Positions 54,611 to 61,698 of a stretch of 64,000 bases of DNA are shown here, piece after piece (position 1 is the stretch's first letter; each line of letters opens with the position of its first letter). The position numbers and the translations under genes were made by a program. Source of the stretch: an uncultured Selenomonas sp. (GTDB lineage Bacteria > Bacillota > Negativicutes > Selenomonadales > Selenomonadaceae); the NCBI GenBank assembly GCA_900552565.1, contig USAK01000001.1:1-64000 (forward strand), in the 5' to 3' direction. The notes beneath the pieces were generated by a model. The model worked only from the letters and a program-made list of their open reading frames with translations, searched no databases and was not told where the DNA came from.

Positions 54611-56302
54611 TCAAAGATTGCCAAGAACCATCTGGTCGAGGCGTTTGCCGCCCGGAACCATCGGCAGGACATCTTCTTCCTCCGGAATGACGACATCGAT
54701 GAGCGCCGCGCCTTTTTCTGCCATGATGGCCGGCAGGCGCGTCTCAAGCTCCTCTTTTTTCGTCAGGCGATAGCCTTTGACGCCCATGGCCTCAGCCAGC
54801 TTAACGAGATCTGTCTTGCCCTTGAGCTCCGACTGGGAATAATGATGATTGTAGAACAGGCGCTGCCACTGGCCGACCATGCCGAGAATCTCATTGCGGA
54901 TGACGACGACTTTGACATCGATATCATTGTCTGCGATCGTGGCAAACTCTTGGCAGTTCATCATGATGCTGCCATCGCCTGTGAACAGAATGACGGGAGA
55001 ATCCGGGCAGCCGACTTTGGCGCCAAGAGCCGCGGGCAGGCCGTAGCCCATCGTGCCCTGACCGCCCGACGTCAGGAAGTGGCGCGGCTTGTAGACCTTG
55101 AAGAACTGTGCCGCCCACATCTGGTGCTGGCCGACATCCGTGACACCAATGGCATCATGGCTTGAAAGCTCGCTGATTTTGCTGATGAGCGCGCCCGGCT
55201 TTATCGCGTCGCCCTCTTCCTTATAGCCAAACGGGTGCTTTTGTGCAAGTTCCTGCGTATGTTCCAGCCACGGAGCAAACTGAGCGGCAAAATCATCATC
55301 AGCCGCGGCAAGTTTATCACGCAGAATCGGCAGGGACCAGCTGAGGTCGCCGAGAACACTGAGGTCCGCCTTGACATTCTTATTGACTTCTGCACGGTCA
55401 ATCTCAAAATGAACGATTTTGGCCTTTGGTGCAAACTCCGAAACTTTGCCCGTCACACGATCGCTGAACCGCATGCCGATGCAGAGGAGCAAATCACATT
55501 CCTGAATGGCCATGTTCGCACCATAGGAACCATGCATGCCCGCGAAGCTCAGGAAGCCCTTCTCGTCAGCAGGAATAGCACCGAGGCCGAGAAGCGTCGC
55601 CGTGCTCGGCACGCCGAGGCGTCTGACGATATCCACGAGGGCTTCCGACGTATTGGAAATGATGACACCGCCGCCGGCAAAAATCAGCGGCTTCTTTGCC
55701 GCGCGGATGGCCTCGACCACCGCAGCGATTTTCTTCTCATCGCCGATATTCTCGCCGCTGTAGCCGCGCAGATGAACGGCTTCCGGATAGACATAGTCGA
55801 ATTTCGTATCAAAGACATCCTTAGCCACATCGACGACGACTGGCCCCGGACGTCCCGTACGGGCAATATAGAAGGCCTCTTTGAGCACGCGCGGCAGGTC
55901 ATTGACGTTCTTGACCAGATAATTGTGCTTCGTGATTGGCGTCGTGATGCCGCAGACATCGGCTTCCTGGAATGAATCTTTGCCGATGTACGGATTGGCT
56001 ACCTGACCTGTGATGCAGACCAGCGGCACCGAATCCGTATAAGCCGTGGAAATGCCCGTAACAAGATTCGTCGCGCCTGGGCCCGACGTCGCGAAGACGA
56101 CGCCGACCTTGCCCGTTGCCCGCGCATAGCCGTCGGCAGCATGAACAGCCCCCTGTTCATGGCGTGTCAGCACATGCGGGAATTTCATCTTATAGACAGC
56201 ATCGTAAAGCGTGAGGACAGCACCGCCTGGATAGCCGAAAACGACTTCTACGCCTTCATTTTTCAGGCTGGTAAGCACAGCCTCTGCACCATTCATCATC
56301 AA
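54611..56302 (-). CDS. ilvB: Acetolactate synthase large (catalytic) subunit
   Basis: ThDP/FAD enzyme that condenses two pyruvates to acetolactate (or pyruvate with 2-ketobutyrate), the first common step to Val, Leu and Ile. 563 residues: Pyr domain with the catalytic Glu (VLTRHEQGAVHAADGYARATGKVG), central FAD-binding region, and the PP domain with GDGSIMMNCQEFATIADNDI for Mg-ThDP. The start is TTG 56302 (GGGGG 7 nt upstream) or ATG 56299; the protein differs by one residue. The leader is about 65 nt, too short for a T-box or peptide attenuator. ilvC and leuA are not in the window. Confidence 0.97.
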   Translation of the reverse strand: MMMNGAEAVLTSLKNEGVEVVFGYPGGAVLTLYDAVYKMKFPHVLTRHEQGAVHAADGYARATGKVGVVFATSGPGATNLVTGISTAYTDSVPLVCITGQVANPYIGKDSFQEADVCGITTPITKHNYLVKNVNDLPRVLKEAFYIARTGRPGPVVVDVAKDVFDTKFDYVYPEAVHLRGYSGENIGDEKKIAAVVEAIRAAKKPLIFAGGGVIISNTSEALVDIVRRLGVPSTATLLGLGAIPADEKGFLSFAGMHGSYGANMAIQECDLLLCIGMRFSDRVTGKVSEFAPKAKIVHFEIDRAEVNKNVKADLSVLGDLSWSLPILRDKLAAADDDFAAQFAPWLEHTQELAQKHPFGYKEEGDAIKPGALISKISELSSHDAIGVTDVGQHQMWAAQFFKVYKPRHFLTSGGQGTMGYGLPAALGAKVGCPDSPVILFTGDGSIMMNCQEFATIADNDIDVKVVVIRNEILGMVGQWQRLFYNHHYSQSELKGKTDLVKLAEAMGVKGYRLTKKEELETRLPAIMAEKGAALIDVVIPEEEDVLPMVPGGKRLDQMVLGNL

Positions 56303-56373
56303 TTGAAAGCCCCCTTATATCCTGAATTTATCCATAAATATACAAAATCATACAATGAAAAGCGGATTCTTAT

Positions 56374-56403
56374 ATTATACAACAGATGTATACAAAGTTA
56401 CAA
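56374..56403 (-). promoter_or_regulatory. Promoter of ilvBN
   Basis: On the minus strand: -35 TTGTAA, 18-nt spacer, -10 TATAAT. It lies 72 nt before the ilvB start. Confidence 0.7.
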
Positions 56404-56419
56404 CCGAATTGCATTATTT

Positions 56420-57082
56420 TCATCGATGATCGCTTGCAAAGACAAGAACGTCCACGCATGCGGCACCGGCCTGTCTGAGTACGGCCGCACAGGCCATGAG
56501 CGTCATCCCCGTAGTCAGGATGTCGTCCAGCAGCAAAATATGTCTGCCGGCAACTTCCTGCTCCATTCCCGGAGCCAGAACAAAGGCATGATTGAGATTT
56601 TGTTTTCGCTCCTGCGGTGTCATATCGTAAAGCGGCCTCGTTTCCCGAACGCGCAGCAGTGCCCGCCTCAGGGGCACGCCTTTTTCCTGCAGCCAATCTC
56701 CGAATATGACCTCGACCTGATTGAAGCCGCGCCGGCGCTCGCGGTTCTTATGGAGCGGCACCGGCACAGCAAAGTCGTAGGCCTCCGGCAGCACGAAATC
56801 TGCCGCCCGCAGGAAAGTCCGGACATATGGCAGTACGCTTCTTCTTTTCTTGTATTTCAAATCATGGATAAGGCTGCGCAGTCCGCCGCGGTATATGCCA
56901 AGCGCCCATGCCGCCTTAATGACGGAATGCATGGGCGCAGGCAGCAGGATGAGATGGGTCTGCCGCGCTTCCCGGAGACATTTGCTGCACCAGTCTCCCT
57001 GGTTCTCGACATAAGCATGACAGACAGGACAATGCGGCGGAAAGAGAAAATCCAGCAGCGAATGCCAGCATGTTTTGAGCAT
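56420..57082 (-). CDS. comF: ComF family (phosphoribosyltransferase-fold) protein
   Basis: 220 residues. An N-terminal zinc ribbon (CPVCHAYV...WCSKCLRE) is followed by a PRTase fold with the PRPP-binding loop LLLDDILTTGMTL and the ComF signature VPVPLHKNRERRRGFNQVEVI. The family (ComFC/GntX) works in DNA uptake or in DNA repair; only ComFC-like sequence is visible, with no ComFA helicase nearby. ATG 57082 (second of an ATGATG pair) is spaced 7 nt from GAGG. Downstream of yqeB on the same strand. Confidence 0.93.
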   Translation of the reverse strand: MLKTCWHSLLDFLFPPHCPVCHAYVENQGDWCSKCLREARQTHLILLPAPMHSVIKAAWALGIYRGGLRSLIHDLKYKKRRSVLPYVRTFLRAADFVLPEAYDFAVPVPLHKNRERRRGFNQVEVIFGDWLQEKGVPLRRALLRVRETRPLYDMTPQERKQNLNHAFVLAPGMEQEVAGRHILLLDDILTTGMTLMACAAVLRQAGAACVDVLVFASDHR

Positions 57083-57112
57083 CATGCCACCTCACAAAAT
57101 ATCAGCAAAATA

Positions 57113-57952
57113 TCAGCGGCCGAAGAAGCGATGTTTGGACCGTTTGCTCTCCCAGGCCATGACCGCTTCAAGCACAGAACCGCCGATGCAGCGGGCTTTA
57201 TCCGAAATGGTATAGCACTCCTCCTGCCCCATCGTCGGATGGATATCCGCGATTTTCTGTCCCTGAGCTACCTTGATGCCATCATAGACGGCACCGCGCA
57301 GAACGCCATCGATAGTCGCCTGAATCTCCACGGTCTGCTCATCTTTCGTATGCAGATGTCCGATGATTTCCCCCTTCTTGACCATGAGGGAAATCGTGCG
57401 CAGCATCTCGACGCGCCCTTCGGCCGGAGCAAAGACAAGATGCTCGATGTTCGGCGATTCTCCGACTGTGCCATTGCCATGGTCGGCATCCTTGGAAGAA
57501 TATCCTTCATAGATGAGCCGCCCGAGATTATGACCGCGTCCCGTCTCCACGACAACATCAACATCACGTCCGGCACAGAAGCCAGGACCAAGGGCTATCG
57601 TAAGTCCAGCCATGTCTTTTTTCATGCCGTGATTCTCATGAGCAACGACAGCATCAACGACGACATCCGGATGCAGTTCAGCCACACTTTTGGCTTCCGG
57701 ATCCGCAATCATCATGACCTCACCCTTTTTCAGGCGCTTCTGCGCATCTGCAAGATTCTTTGCCTTATGGCAGATGACACGCTCTACCTCTGTCTCGCCG
57801 CGGTACATCGCATCTGAAAAGGAAACCTTGCGCCGCGTTGCCGTCGGCTTTTTCTGTTCGAGGATCAGTACGCGGAACCCCGCACGATGCAGGCAATGCG
57901 CGACACCGCTGCCAAGTTCACCGCCGCCACGGACAATGATCAGATGTTTCAT
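57113..57952 (-). CDS. yqeB: YqeB / EF2563-family selenium-dependent molybdenum hydroxylase system protein
   Basis: 279 residues. HLIIVRGGGELGSGVAHCLHRAGFRVLILE is a Rossmann-type nucleotide-binding start; VVVDAVVAHENHGMKKDMAGLTIALGPGFCAGRDVDVVVETGRGHNLG is the family core. A C-terminal barrel (VKKGEIIGHLH; GVLRGAVYDGIKV) resembles a lipoyl/biotinyl hammerhead. In other bacteria it belongs to clusters maturing selenium-dependent xanthine or purine hydroxylases. None of those partner genes is in this window, so here it stands alone or serves a distant enzyme. Confidence 0.9.
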   Translation of the reverse strand: MKHLIIVRGGGELGSGVAHCLHRAGFRVLILEQKKPTATRRKVSFSDAMYRGETEVERVICHKAKNLADAQKRLKKGEVMMIADPEAKSVAELHPDVVVDAVVAHENHGMKKDMAGLTIALGPGFCAGRDVDVVVETGRGHNLGRLIYEGYSSKDADHGNGTVGESPNIEHLVFAPAEGRVEMLRTISLMVKKGEIIGHLHTKDEQTVEIQATIDGVLRGAVYDGIKVAQGQKIADIHPTMGQEECYTISDKARCIGGSVLEAVMAWESKRSKHRFFGR

Positions 57953-58067
57953 AAACAGGAACCCTCTTTTCTCTTTGCTCTCCTAACGAAATAATCTCTT
58001 TCTATTATACTATATATTGCCATAATATCGCAGAAATAATTTATTTTTGTCATGCTTATGTAAAGCA

Positions 58068-58096
58068 TTGCAATTATCTGACTAGCGTGATATAAT
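58068..58096 (+). promoter_or_regulatory. Consensus promoter of the candidate large non-coding RNA
   Basis: -35 TTGCAA, 17-nt spacer, -10 TATAAT on the plus strand. Predicted start near 58103. No convincing protein-coding gene follows. Confidence 0.88.
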
Positions 58097-58102
58097 ATAA
58101 AT

Positions 58103-58662
58103 GTAAAGAGGAGATGGACATGCAAACCACCGCCTAGTAGTCCTGGAGGTCGAAAAGCAGCAGGTGCGAGTCCTGCCGAAAAAGGCGCTCTTCAAAACCT
58201 ACACGAAAGGATGTGGATGGTTATTGAAGATTATGATGAGCAAAACTTCTTTCCATCCTGACTAGCAAGCGCACTGGTGAAGTACAATAATATCCAGCAG
58301 GCGGGGTGTGCACGTAATGATGGCCAGGGGCCGCCAGTCGTGCTCGATGCCATTGGAAGTCTGGAGCGCATCGTCAGAAGTTGGATTGAAGCGAAGCAAC
58401 CCTGGGTAAAGTAAAGTCATCGAATATCCATCGAGAAGTAGTCGGTATCTCCTATGTTATCGATAACGGACCAAGATGAACCTGATGTGCACGACGTGAT
58501 TTTGAGATCACAATTGTTTCAGCTGAGCATGAGATATTCGCAAAGTTCCTGTTCGCGAGGGAAATTTGCTATCGACAACAGAATATTGAAGAAGGTTTAT
58601 ATTGTTTATGGTTAACTACATATAAAGCGGCTTACATTACGAGAGAATGTAAGCCGCTTTTG
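58103..58662 (+). ncRNA. Candidate large structured non-coding RNA (about 560 nt)
   Basis: Bounded by a consensus promoter and a strong terminator, with no open frame of 60 codons on its strand. Many local and nested pairings can be read: CGCCT/AGGCG around a GCAGG-TGCGAGT-CCTGC hairpin near the 5' end; GGATGG/CCATCC enclosing GAAG/CTTC; GGCGG/CCGCC; long-range GCGCTC/GAGCGC; GTGAT/ATCAC; and GCAAA-x-TTCC/GGAA-x-TTTGC near the 3' end. It lacks RNase P, tmRNA, SRP and group II intron hallmarks. Its length is that of OLE/ROOL-type ornate RNAs, but class membership is unverified. A GAGGAG ribosome-binding site with a five-codon frame (M-Q-T-T-A) lies at 58110-58138 and may be incidental. A decayed protein gene is the alternative. 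Confidence 0.65.
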
Positions 58663-58664
58663 TT
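58624..58664 (+). terminator. Intrinsic terminator of the candidate RNA (bidirectional)
   Basis: AAAGCGGCTTACATT pairs perfectly with AATGTAAGCCGCTTT (15 bp, 7-nt loop) and is followed by TTGTTGT on the plus strand; the other strand reads TATATG after its own TTT. Confidence 0.88.
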
Positions 58665-58678
58665 GTATCCCTTATACG

Positions 58679-58706
58679 GCAAGGCCTGCAGGCCCTGCTT
58701 TTTTAT
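58679..58706 (+). terminator. Second, tandem terminator downstream of the candidate RNA
   Basis: GCAAGGCC-TGCA-GGCCCTGC (one mismatch) followed by TTTTTTATTTT on the plus strand, 19 nt after the first terminator. It stops plus-strand transcripts before the convergent radical SAM gene. Confidence 0.75.
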
Positions 58707-58737
58707 TTTGATACCCATTTGATACACTTTTTCAAAG

Positions 58738-59400
58738 TCAGGAATCCTCATAAGGACGGACGCGGAGTTTGAGGCCCCTGTCTTCGCAGATTTTCCTGCA
58801 TTTTTCAATTTCATCCGGGCCCTCGACGTGGTCGACGATGGTCAGCACGACGTTAGGCACATAGGGCTTGCAGTGCTGGGCAAATGTCAGCATCGCATCA
58901 TAGGAGCCGATACCGAACTTCGAACGCGTGAGGTCGAGATAGCGCTGGGCATTTGAGGCATTGAGGCTGATGGATACCGTATCGAGAATGCCCTTGAACT
59001 CTTTGGCAAATTCCCTGCCGTTCTCAAGCTCGCCAAGACCGTTCGTATTGAGGCGCGTCGGCATATCCGGATGCTGCTTTTTGACATAGCGCAGAAGTTC
59101 CAGCAGGTCGTCAAGGCGCATGGTCGGTTCACCAAAGCCGCAGAAGACGACTTCCTTAATGTACTGCCAGGGAACCGCATCAAGAGCAGCCTTGACTTCG
59201 GCCACCGTCGGCTCTGCTCCCTTGAACCACAGCGATGACTGCTCTGCCATATGCTTCATCGTGCGCAGGCAGAAGTTGCAGGCACAGTTGCAGTGATTTG
59301 TGATATTGACATAGAGGTTGCGCTTGCCTTCAGGCTGTACGCGCAGGGACTCATCAAGCGGCAGATACTTGCCGCCGGCATGGGTTGCATAAACAATCAT
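58738..59400 (-). CDS. TatD-linked radical SAM protein
   Basis: 220 residues of the small radical SAM family that is often fused or adjacent to TatD nucleases. NITNHCNCACNFCLRT carries the C-x3-C-x2-C cluster motif, VVFCGFGEPTMR the SAM-binding GEP, and RLNTNGLGELENGREF and VSISLNASNAQRYL the later barrel strands. ATG 59400 lies 7 nt after GGGGG; upstream in-frame starts have poorer spacing. No TatD gene is nearby. The reaction is unknown. It is close to queF, but it is not the QueE-type synthase. Confidence 0.88.
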   Translation of the reverse strand: MIVYATHAGGKYLPLDESLRVQPEGKRNLYVNITNHCNCACNFCLRTMKHMAEQSSLWFKGAEPTVAEVKAALDAVPWQYIKEVVFCGFGEPTMRLDDLLELLRYVKKQHPDMPTRLNTNGLGELENGREFAKEFKGILDTVSISLNASNAQRYLDLTRSKFGIGSYDAMLTFAQHCKPYVPNVVLTIVDHVEGPDEIEKCRKICEDRGLKLRVRPYEDS

Positions 59401-59449
59401 CATGATACCCCCTTTAAGATATATACACAAGATATAATAGCGGCTGCTG

Positions 59450-60274
59450 TCAGTGCAGTTCCGTCAGATATTCTTCAAACGGCAGGCCGTAGTTCCACGG
59501 CAGGTCAAGCTCTACTGCATACATGAGACATTTGCTGATGAATGACGCCGCTTTCCTGACCGCTGCTTCCAGATGTTCGCCGCGAATCAGGCTGGCCGCA
59601 ACAATGGCAGCAAAGGCATCCCCGCTGCCGCTGCGGTCGCCGCCAATTTTCGGGGAACGCACAATGTCAATCTTTCCCTTTTCATAAAGGAAATTCTTGA
59701 TGGTCTCCCCCTCATGCAGTCCCGTAATGACCACTTGCTGAGGACCTTTGGAAGCCAAGGCTCCAGCCATCTGTGCAAGTTCCTCATCCGTGACGATGCC
59801 ATCCGCTGGATACGGTATGTCAAGAAGCTGGCATGCCTCCGTAAGATTCGGCGTCACGAGGTCAGCGACGCCCAGGAGACTGCGCATCTTGTCGCACATC
59901 TCCTGCGTGTACGAAGGATAGAGTTTGCCGTAGTCGCCCATGACCGGATCCACCATAACTTTCGTCTGCGGGCCCTTGAAGCGCCGGATGAAATCCAGCA
60001 CAATGGCAATCTGTTCGGCAGACCCTAAAAATCCCGTGCAGATGCCGTCAAAATCAAGTCGATTGCGCTGCCAGCTGTCGATATACGGCGCCATGCGGTC
60101 AGTGTAATCATCGAGATAATGGTCCGGGAACCCCGTATGGACGGACAGGATAGCCGTCGGCAGAGGGCAGGCCTGAATCTTCATCGCCGAAATCAGCGGC
60201 AGCTCCACCGTAACCGAACAGCGGCCAAAGCCCGTAATATCATTGACAAGCGCAATTCGCTTCTGTCGTTTCAT
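59450..60274 (-). CDS. Pyridoxamine/pyridoxal kinase-like protein
   Basis: 274-residue ribokinase-fold kinase of the pyridoxamine kinase family, phosphorylating B6 vitamers for PLP salvage. It starts IALVNDITGFGRCSVTVELPLISAM (family N terminus), has VMVDPVMGDYGKLYPSYTQEM (Mg/ATP and substrate contacts), TPNLTEACQLLDIPY, and the anion-hole/catalytic motif GGDRSGSGDAFAAI, where D is the catalytic base. An AGGAAGC Shine-Dalgarno precedes the ATG. Sits between queF and the radical SAM gene on the same strand. Confidence 0.92.
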   Translation of the reverse strand: MKRQKRIALVNDITGFGRCSVTVELPLISAMKIQACPLPTAILSVHTGFPDHYLDDYTDRMAPYIDSWQRNRLDFDGICTGFLGSAEQIAIVLDFIRRFKGPQTKVMVDPVMGDYGKLYPSYTQEMCDKMRSLLGVADLVTPNLTEACQLLDIPYPADGIVTDEELAQMAGALASKGPQQVVITGLHEGETIKNFLYEKGKIDIVRSPKIGGDRSGSGDAFAAIVAASLIRGEHLEAAVRKAASFISKCLMYAVELDLPWNYGLPFEEYLTELH

Positions 60275-60297
60275 GCTTCCTGCCTGCTCCCCTCTGT

Positions 60298-60792
60298 TCA
60301 GCGATTATCGACCTTGTCCATGGCCACAAGGTCGTGTTCCATGAAGCGGTGCTCTGCCAGTCGTTCGTATTTCGTATCCGGACGGCCGTAATTGGCGTAC
60401 GGGTCAATCGAAATCCCGCCGCGCGGCAGAAACTTGCCCCATACTTCGATATACTTCGGGTCCATGAGACGAATGAGGTCCTTCATGATGACATTGACGA
60501 CATCCTCATGGAAATCTCCATGATTGCGGAAGCTGACGAGATAGAGCTTCAAGGACTTACTCTCCACCATGCGGCGGCCTGGGATGTACGAGATATAGAT
60601 GGTCGCGTAGTCCGGTTGTCCCGTAATCGGGCAAAGGGCCGTAAACTCTGGGCAGTTGAACTTGACCCAGTAGTCGTTGTCCGGATGGCGGTTCTCGAAC
60701 GTCTCGAGGATTTCCGGACAATAATCGTAATGGTATTTGACATTTTTCTTGCCAAGAAGCGTGATGTCTTCCTGTGCTTTATCGCGTGACAA
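60298..60792 (-). CDS. queF: NADPH-dependent 7-cyano-7-deazaguanine reductase
   Basis: Reduces preQ0 to preQ1 in queuosine synthesis for tRNA. About 164 residues, single-domain YkvM type: [23 protein letters not shown] has the nucleophilic Cys ([10 protein letters not shown]) and acid Asp, [23 protein letters not shown] the QueF family motif with NADPH contacts. I favour TTG 60792 (M-S-R-D-K-A-Q) because GGGAGG lies 8 nt upstream; ATG 60798 and ATG 60828 lack spacing or a site. No preQ1 riboswitch is seen in the short leader. Other que genes are outside the window. Confidence 0.93.
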   Translation of the reverse strand: MSRDKAQEDITLLGKKNVKYHYDYCPEILETFENRHPDNDYWVKFNCPEFTALCPITGQPDYATIYISYIPGRRMVESKSLKLYLVSFRNHGDFHEDVVNVIMKDLIRLMDPKYIEVWGKFLPRGGISIDPYANYGRPDTKYERLAEHRFMEHDLVAMDKVDNR

Positions 60793-60877
60793 TGGCATAC
60801 CCTCCCTTTGTTTTTCTCTGTTTTCCATAGGATACTGTTTCTATCATAGCGAATCCCGTGAAAATAATCAAGCAACA

Positions 60878-60910
60878 TAAAAATCCCGCACCAAACATGG
60901 TGCGGGATTT
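60878..60910 (-). terminator. Intrinsic terminator of sdhCAB
   Basis: AAATCCCGCACCA and TGGTGCGGGATTT pair perfectly (13 bp) with a T-run on the minus strand, directly after the sdhB stop. Confidence 0.95.
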
Positions 60911-60927
60911 ATTCGAATCAACAAGAA

Positions 60928-61680
60928 TTAATGGTTGAAGATGTTCTTCAGAGCCTGTTTGTTGACATCGCGGTTCAGCTGTGCGAGATACGTCGTCAGC
61001 TTGATGTTCTTCGGGCAGGCTTCGACACAGTTCTGGCTGTTGCCGCAGCTCGTGATGCCGCCCTTCTCCATCAGTGCGTTCAGGCGCTTCGGCGCGTCGA
61101 ACTTTCCGAGCGGATGAAGGTTGAAGAGATAAGCCTGTACCGTCGGAGCCGGTCCGATGAAGTCGGACTGCGGGCCGACATTCGGGCAGGCCTCGAGGCA
61201 GCAGCCGCACGTCATGCAGTGCGAAATCTCGTAAGCCGTCTGAGCCGTGTACGGGTTCTGGATTGGAGCATCCTTGACTTCCCACGTACCATCGACTTCA
61301 ACCCAGCCATGGATGCGCTTGAGGCTTTCGAACATGACGGAGCGGTCGATGAGCAGGTCGCGGATGACCGGGAACGTACGTGCCGGCTGCAGGTGAATCG
61401 GCTGCTTGAGCGTGTCAACCAGCGTGCAGCATGCCTGGCGAGCCTTGCCGTTGATGACCATCATGCAGGCGCCGCAGACTTTTTCGAGGCAGTTGCATTC
61501 CCACGTTACTGGCGGGACTTTCTTGCCGTCAACGGTGACTGGATTCTTCTGGATTTCCATCAGGGCAGCAACGATGTTGAGGCCCGGACGATAATCGACT
61601 TCGAACTCCTGGTTATACGGCTTCTCTTTCGGGCCGTCCTGGCGCTCGACGATGATTCTGACTTTTTTCTGTTCTGCCAT
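60928..61680 (-). CDS. sdhB: Succinate dehydrogenase/fumarate reductase iron-sulfur subunit
   Basis: 250 residues passing electrons between the flavoprotein and the membrane cytochrome. [2Fe-2S] ligands in WECNCLEKVCGACMMVINGKARQAC; [4Fe-4S] in CMTCGCCLEACPNVG; the [3Fe-4S]/third-cluster region in SCGNSQNCVEACPKNI. Resembles the B. subtilis/Wolinella-type subunit, which uses low-potential menaquinone. GGAGG lies before the ATG; it follows sdhA by 18 nt. Confidence 0.98.
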   Translation of the reverse strand: MAEQKKVRIIVERQDGPKEKPYNQEFEVDYRPGLNIVAALMEIQKNPVTVDGKKVPPVTWECNCLEKVCGACMMVINGKARQACCTLVDTLKQPIHLQPARTFPVIRDLLIDRSVMFESLKRIHGWVEVDGTWEVKDAPIQNPYTAQTAYEISHCMTCGCCLEACPNVGPQSDFIGPAPTVQAYLFNLHPLGKFDAPKRLNALMEKGGITSCGNSQNCVEACPKNIKLTTYLAQLNRDVNKQALKNIFNH

Positions 61681-61698
61681 TTCTATTTGTCCTCCCTC

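Noticed and set aside
56303..56403. T-box or leader-peptide attenuator before ilvB
   Set aside because: The leader from the predicted start site is only about 65 nt, with no T-box sequence, no run of Leu/Val/Ile codons and no terminator.
58110..58180. tRNA suggested by the GCAGG-TGCGAGT-CCTGC hairpin
   Set aside because: The loop resembles a T-loop, but no D arm, anticodon arm or 7-bp acceptor stem can be folded around it.
58103..58662. RNase P RNA, tmRNA or group II intron
   Set aside because: No GAGGAAAGTCCGGGC-like P4 core, no tRNA-like CCA end or tag ending in Ala-Ala stop, and no domain V (GAGCCGTATG...) or reverse transcriptase.
60793..60877. preQ1 riboswitch before queF
   Set aside because: The short interval to the sdhB terminator shows neither the preQ1-I hairpin with A-rich tail nor a preQ1-II/III fold.
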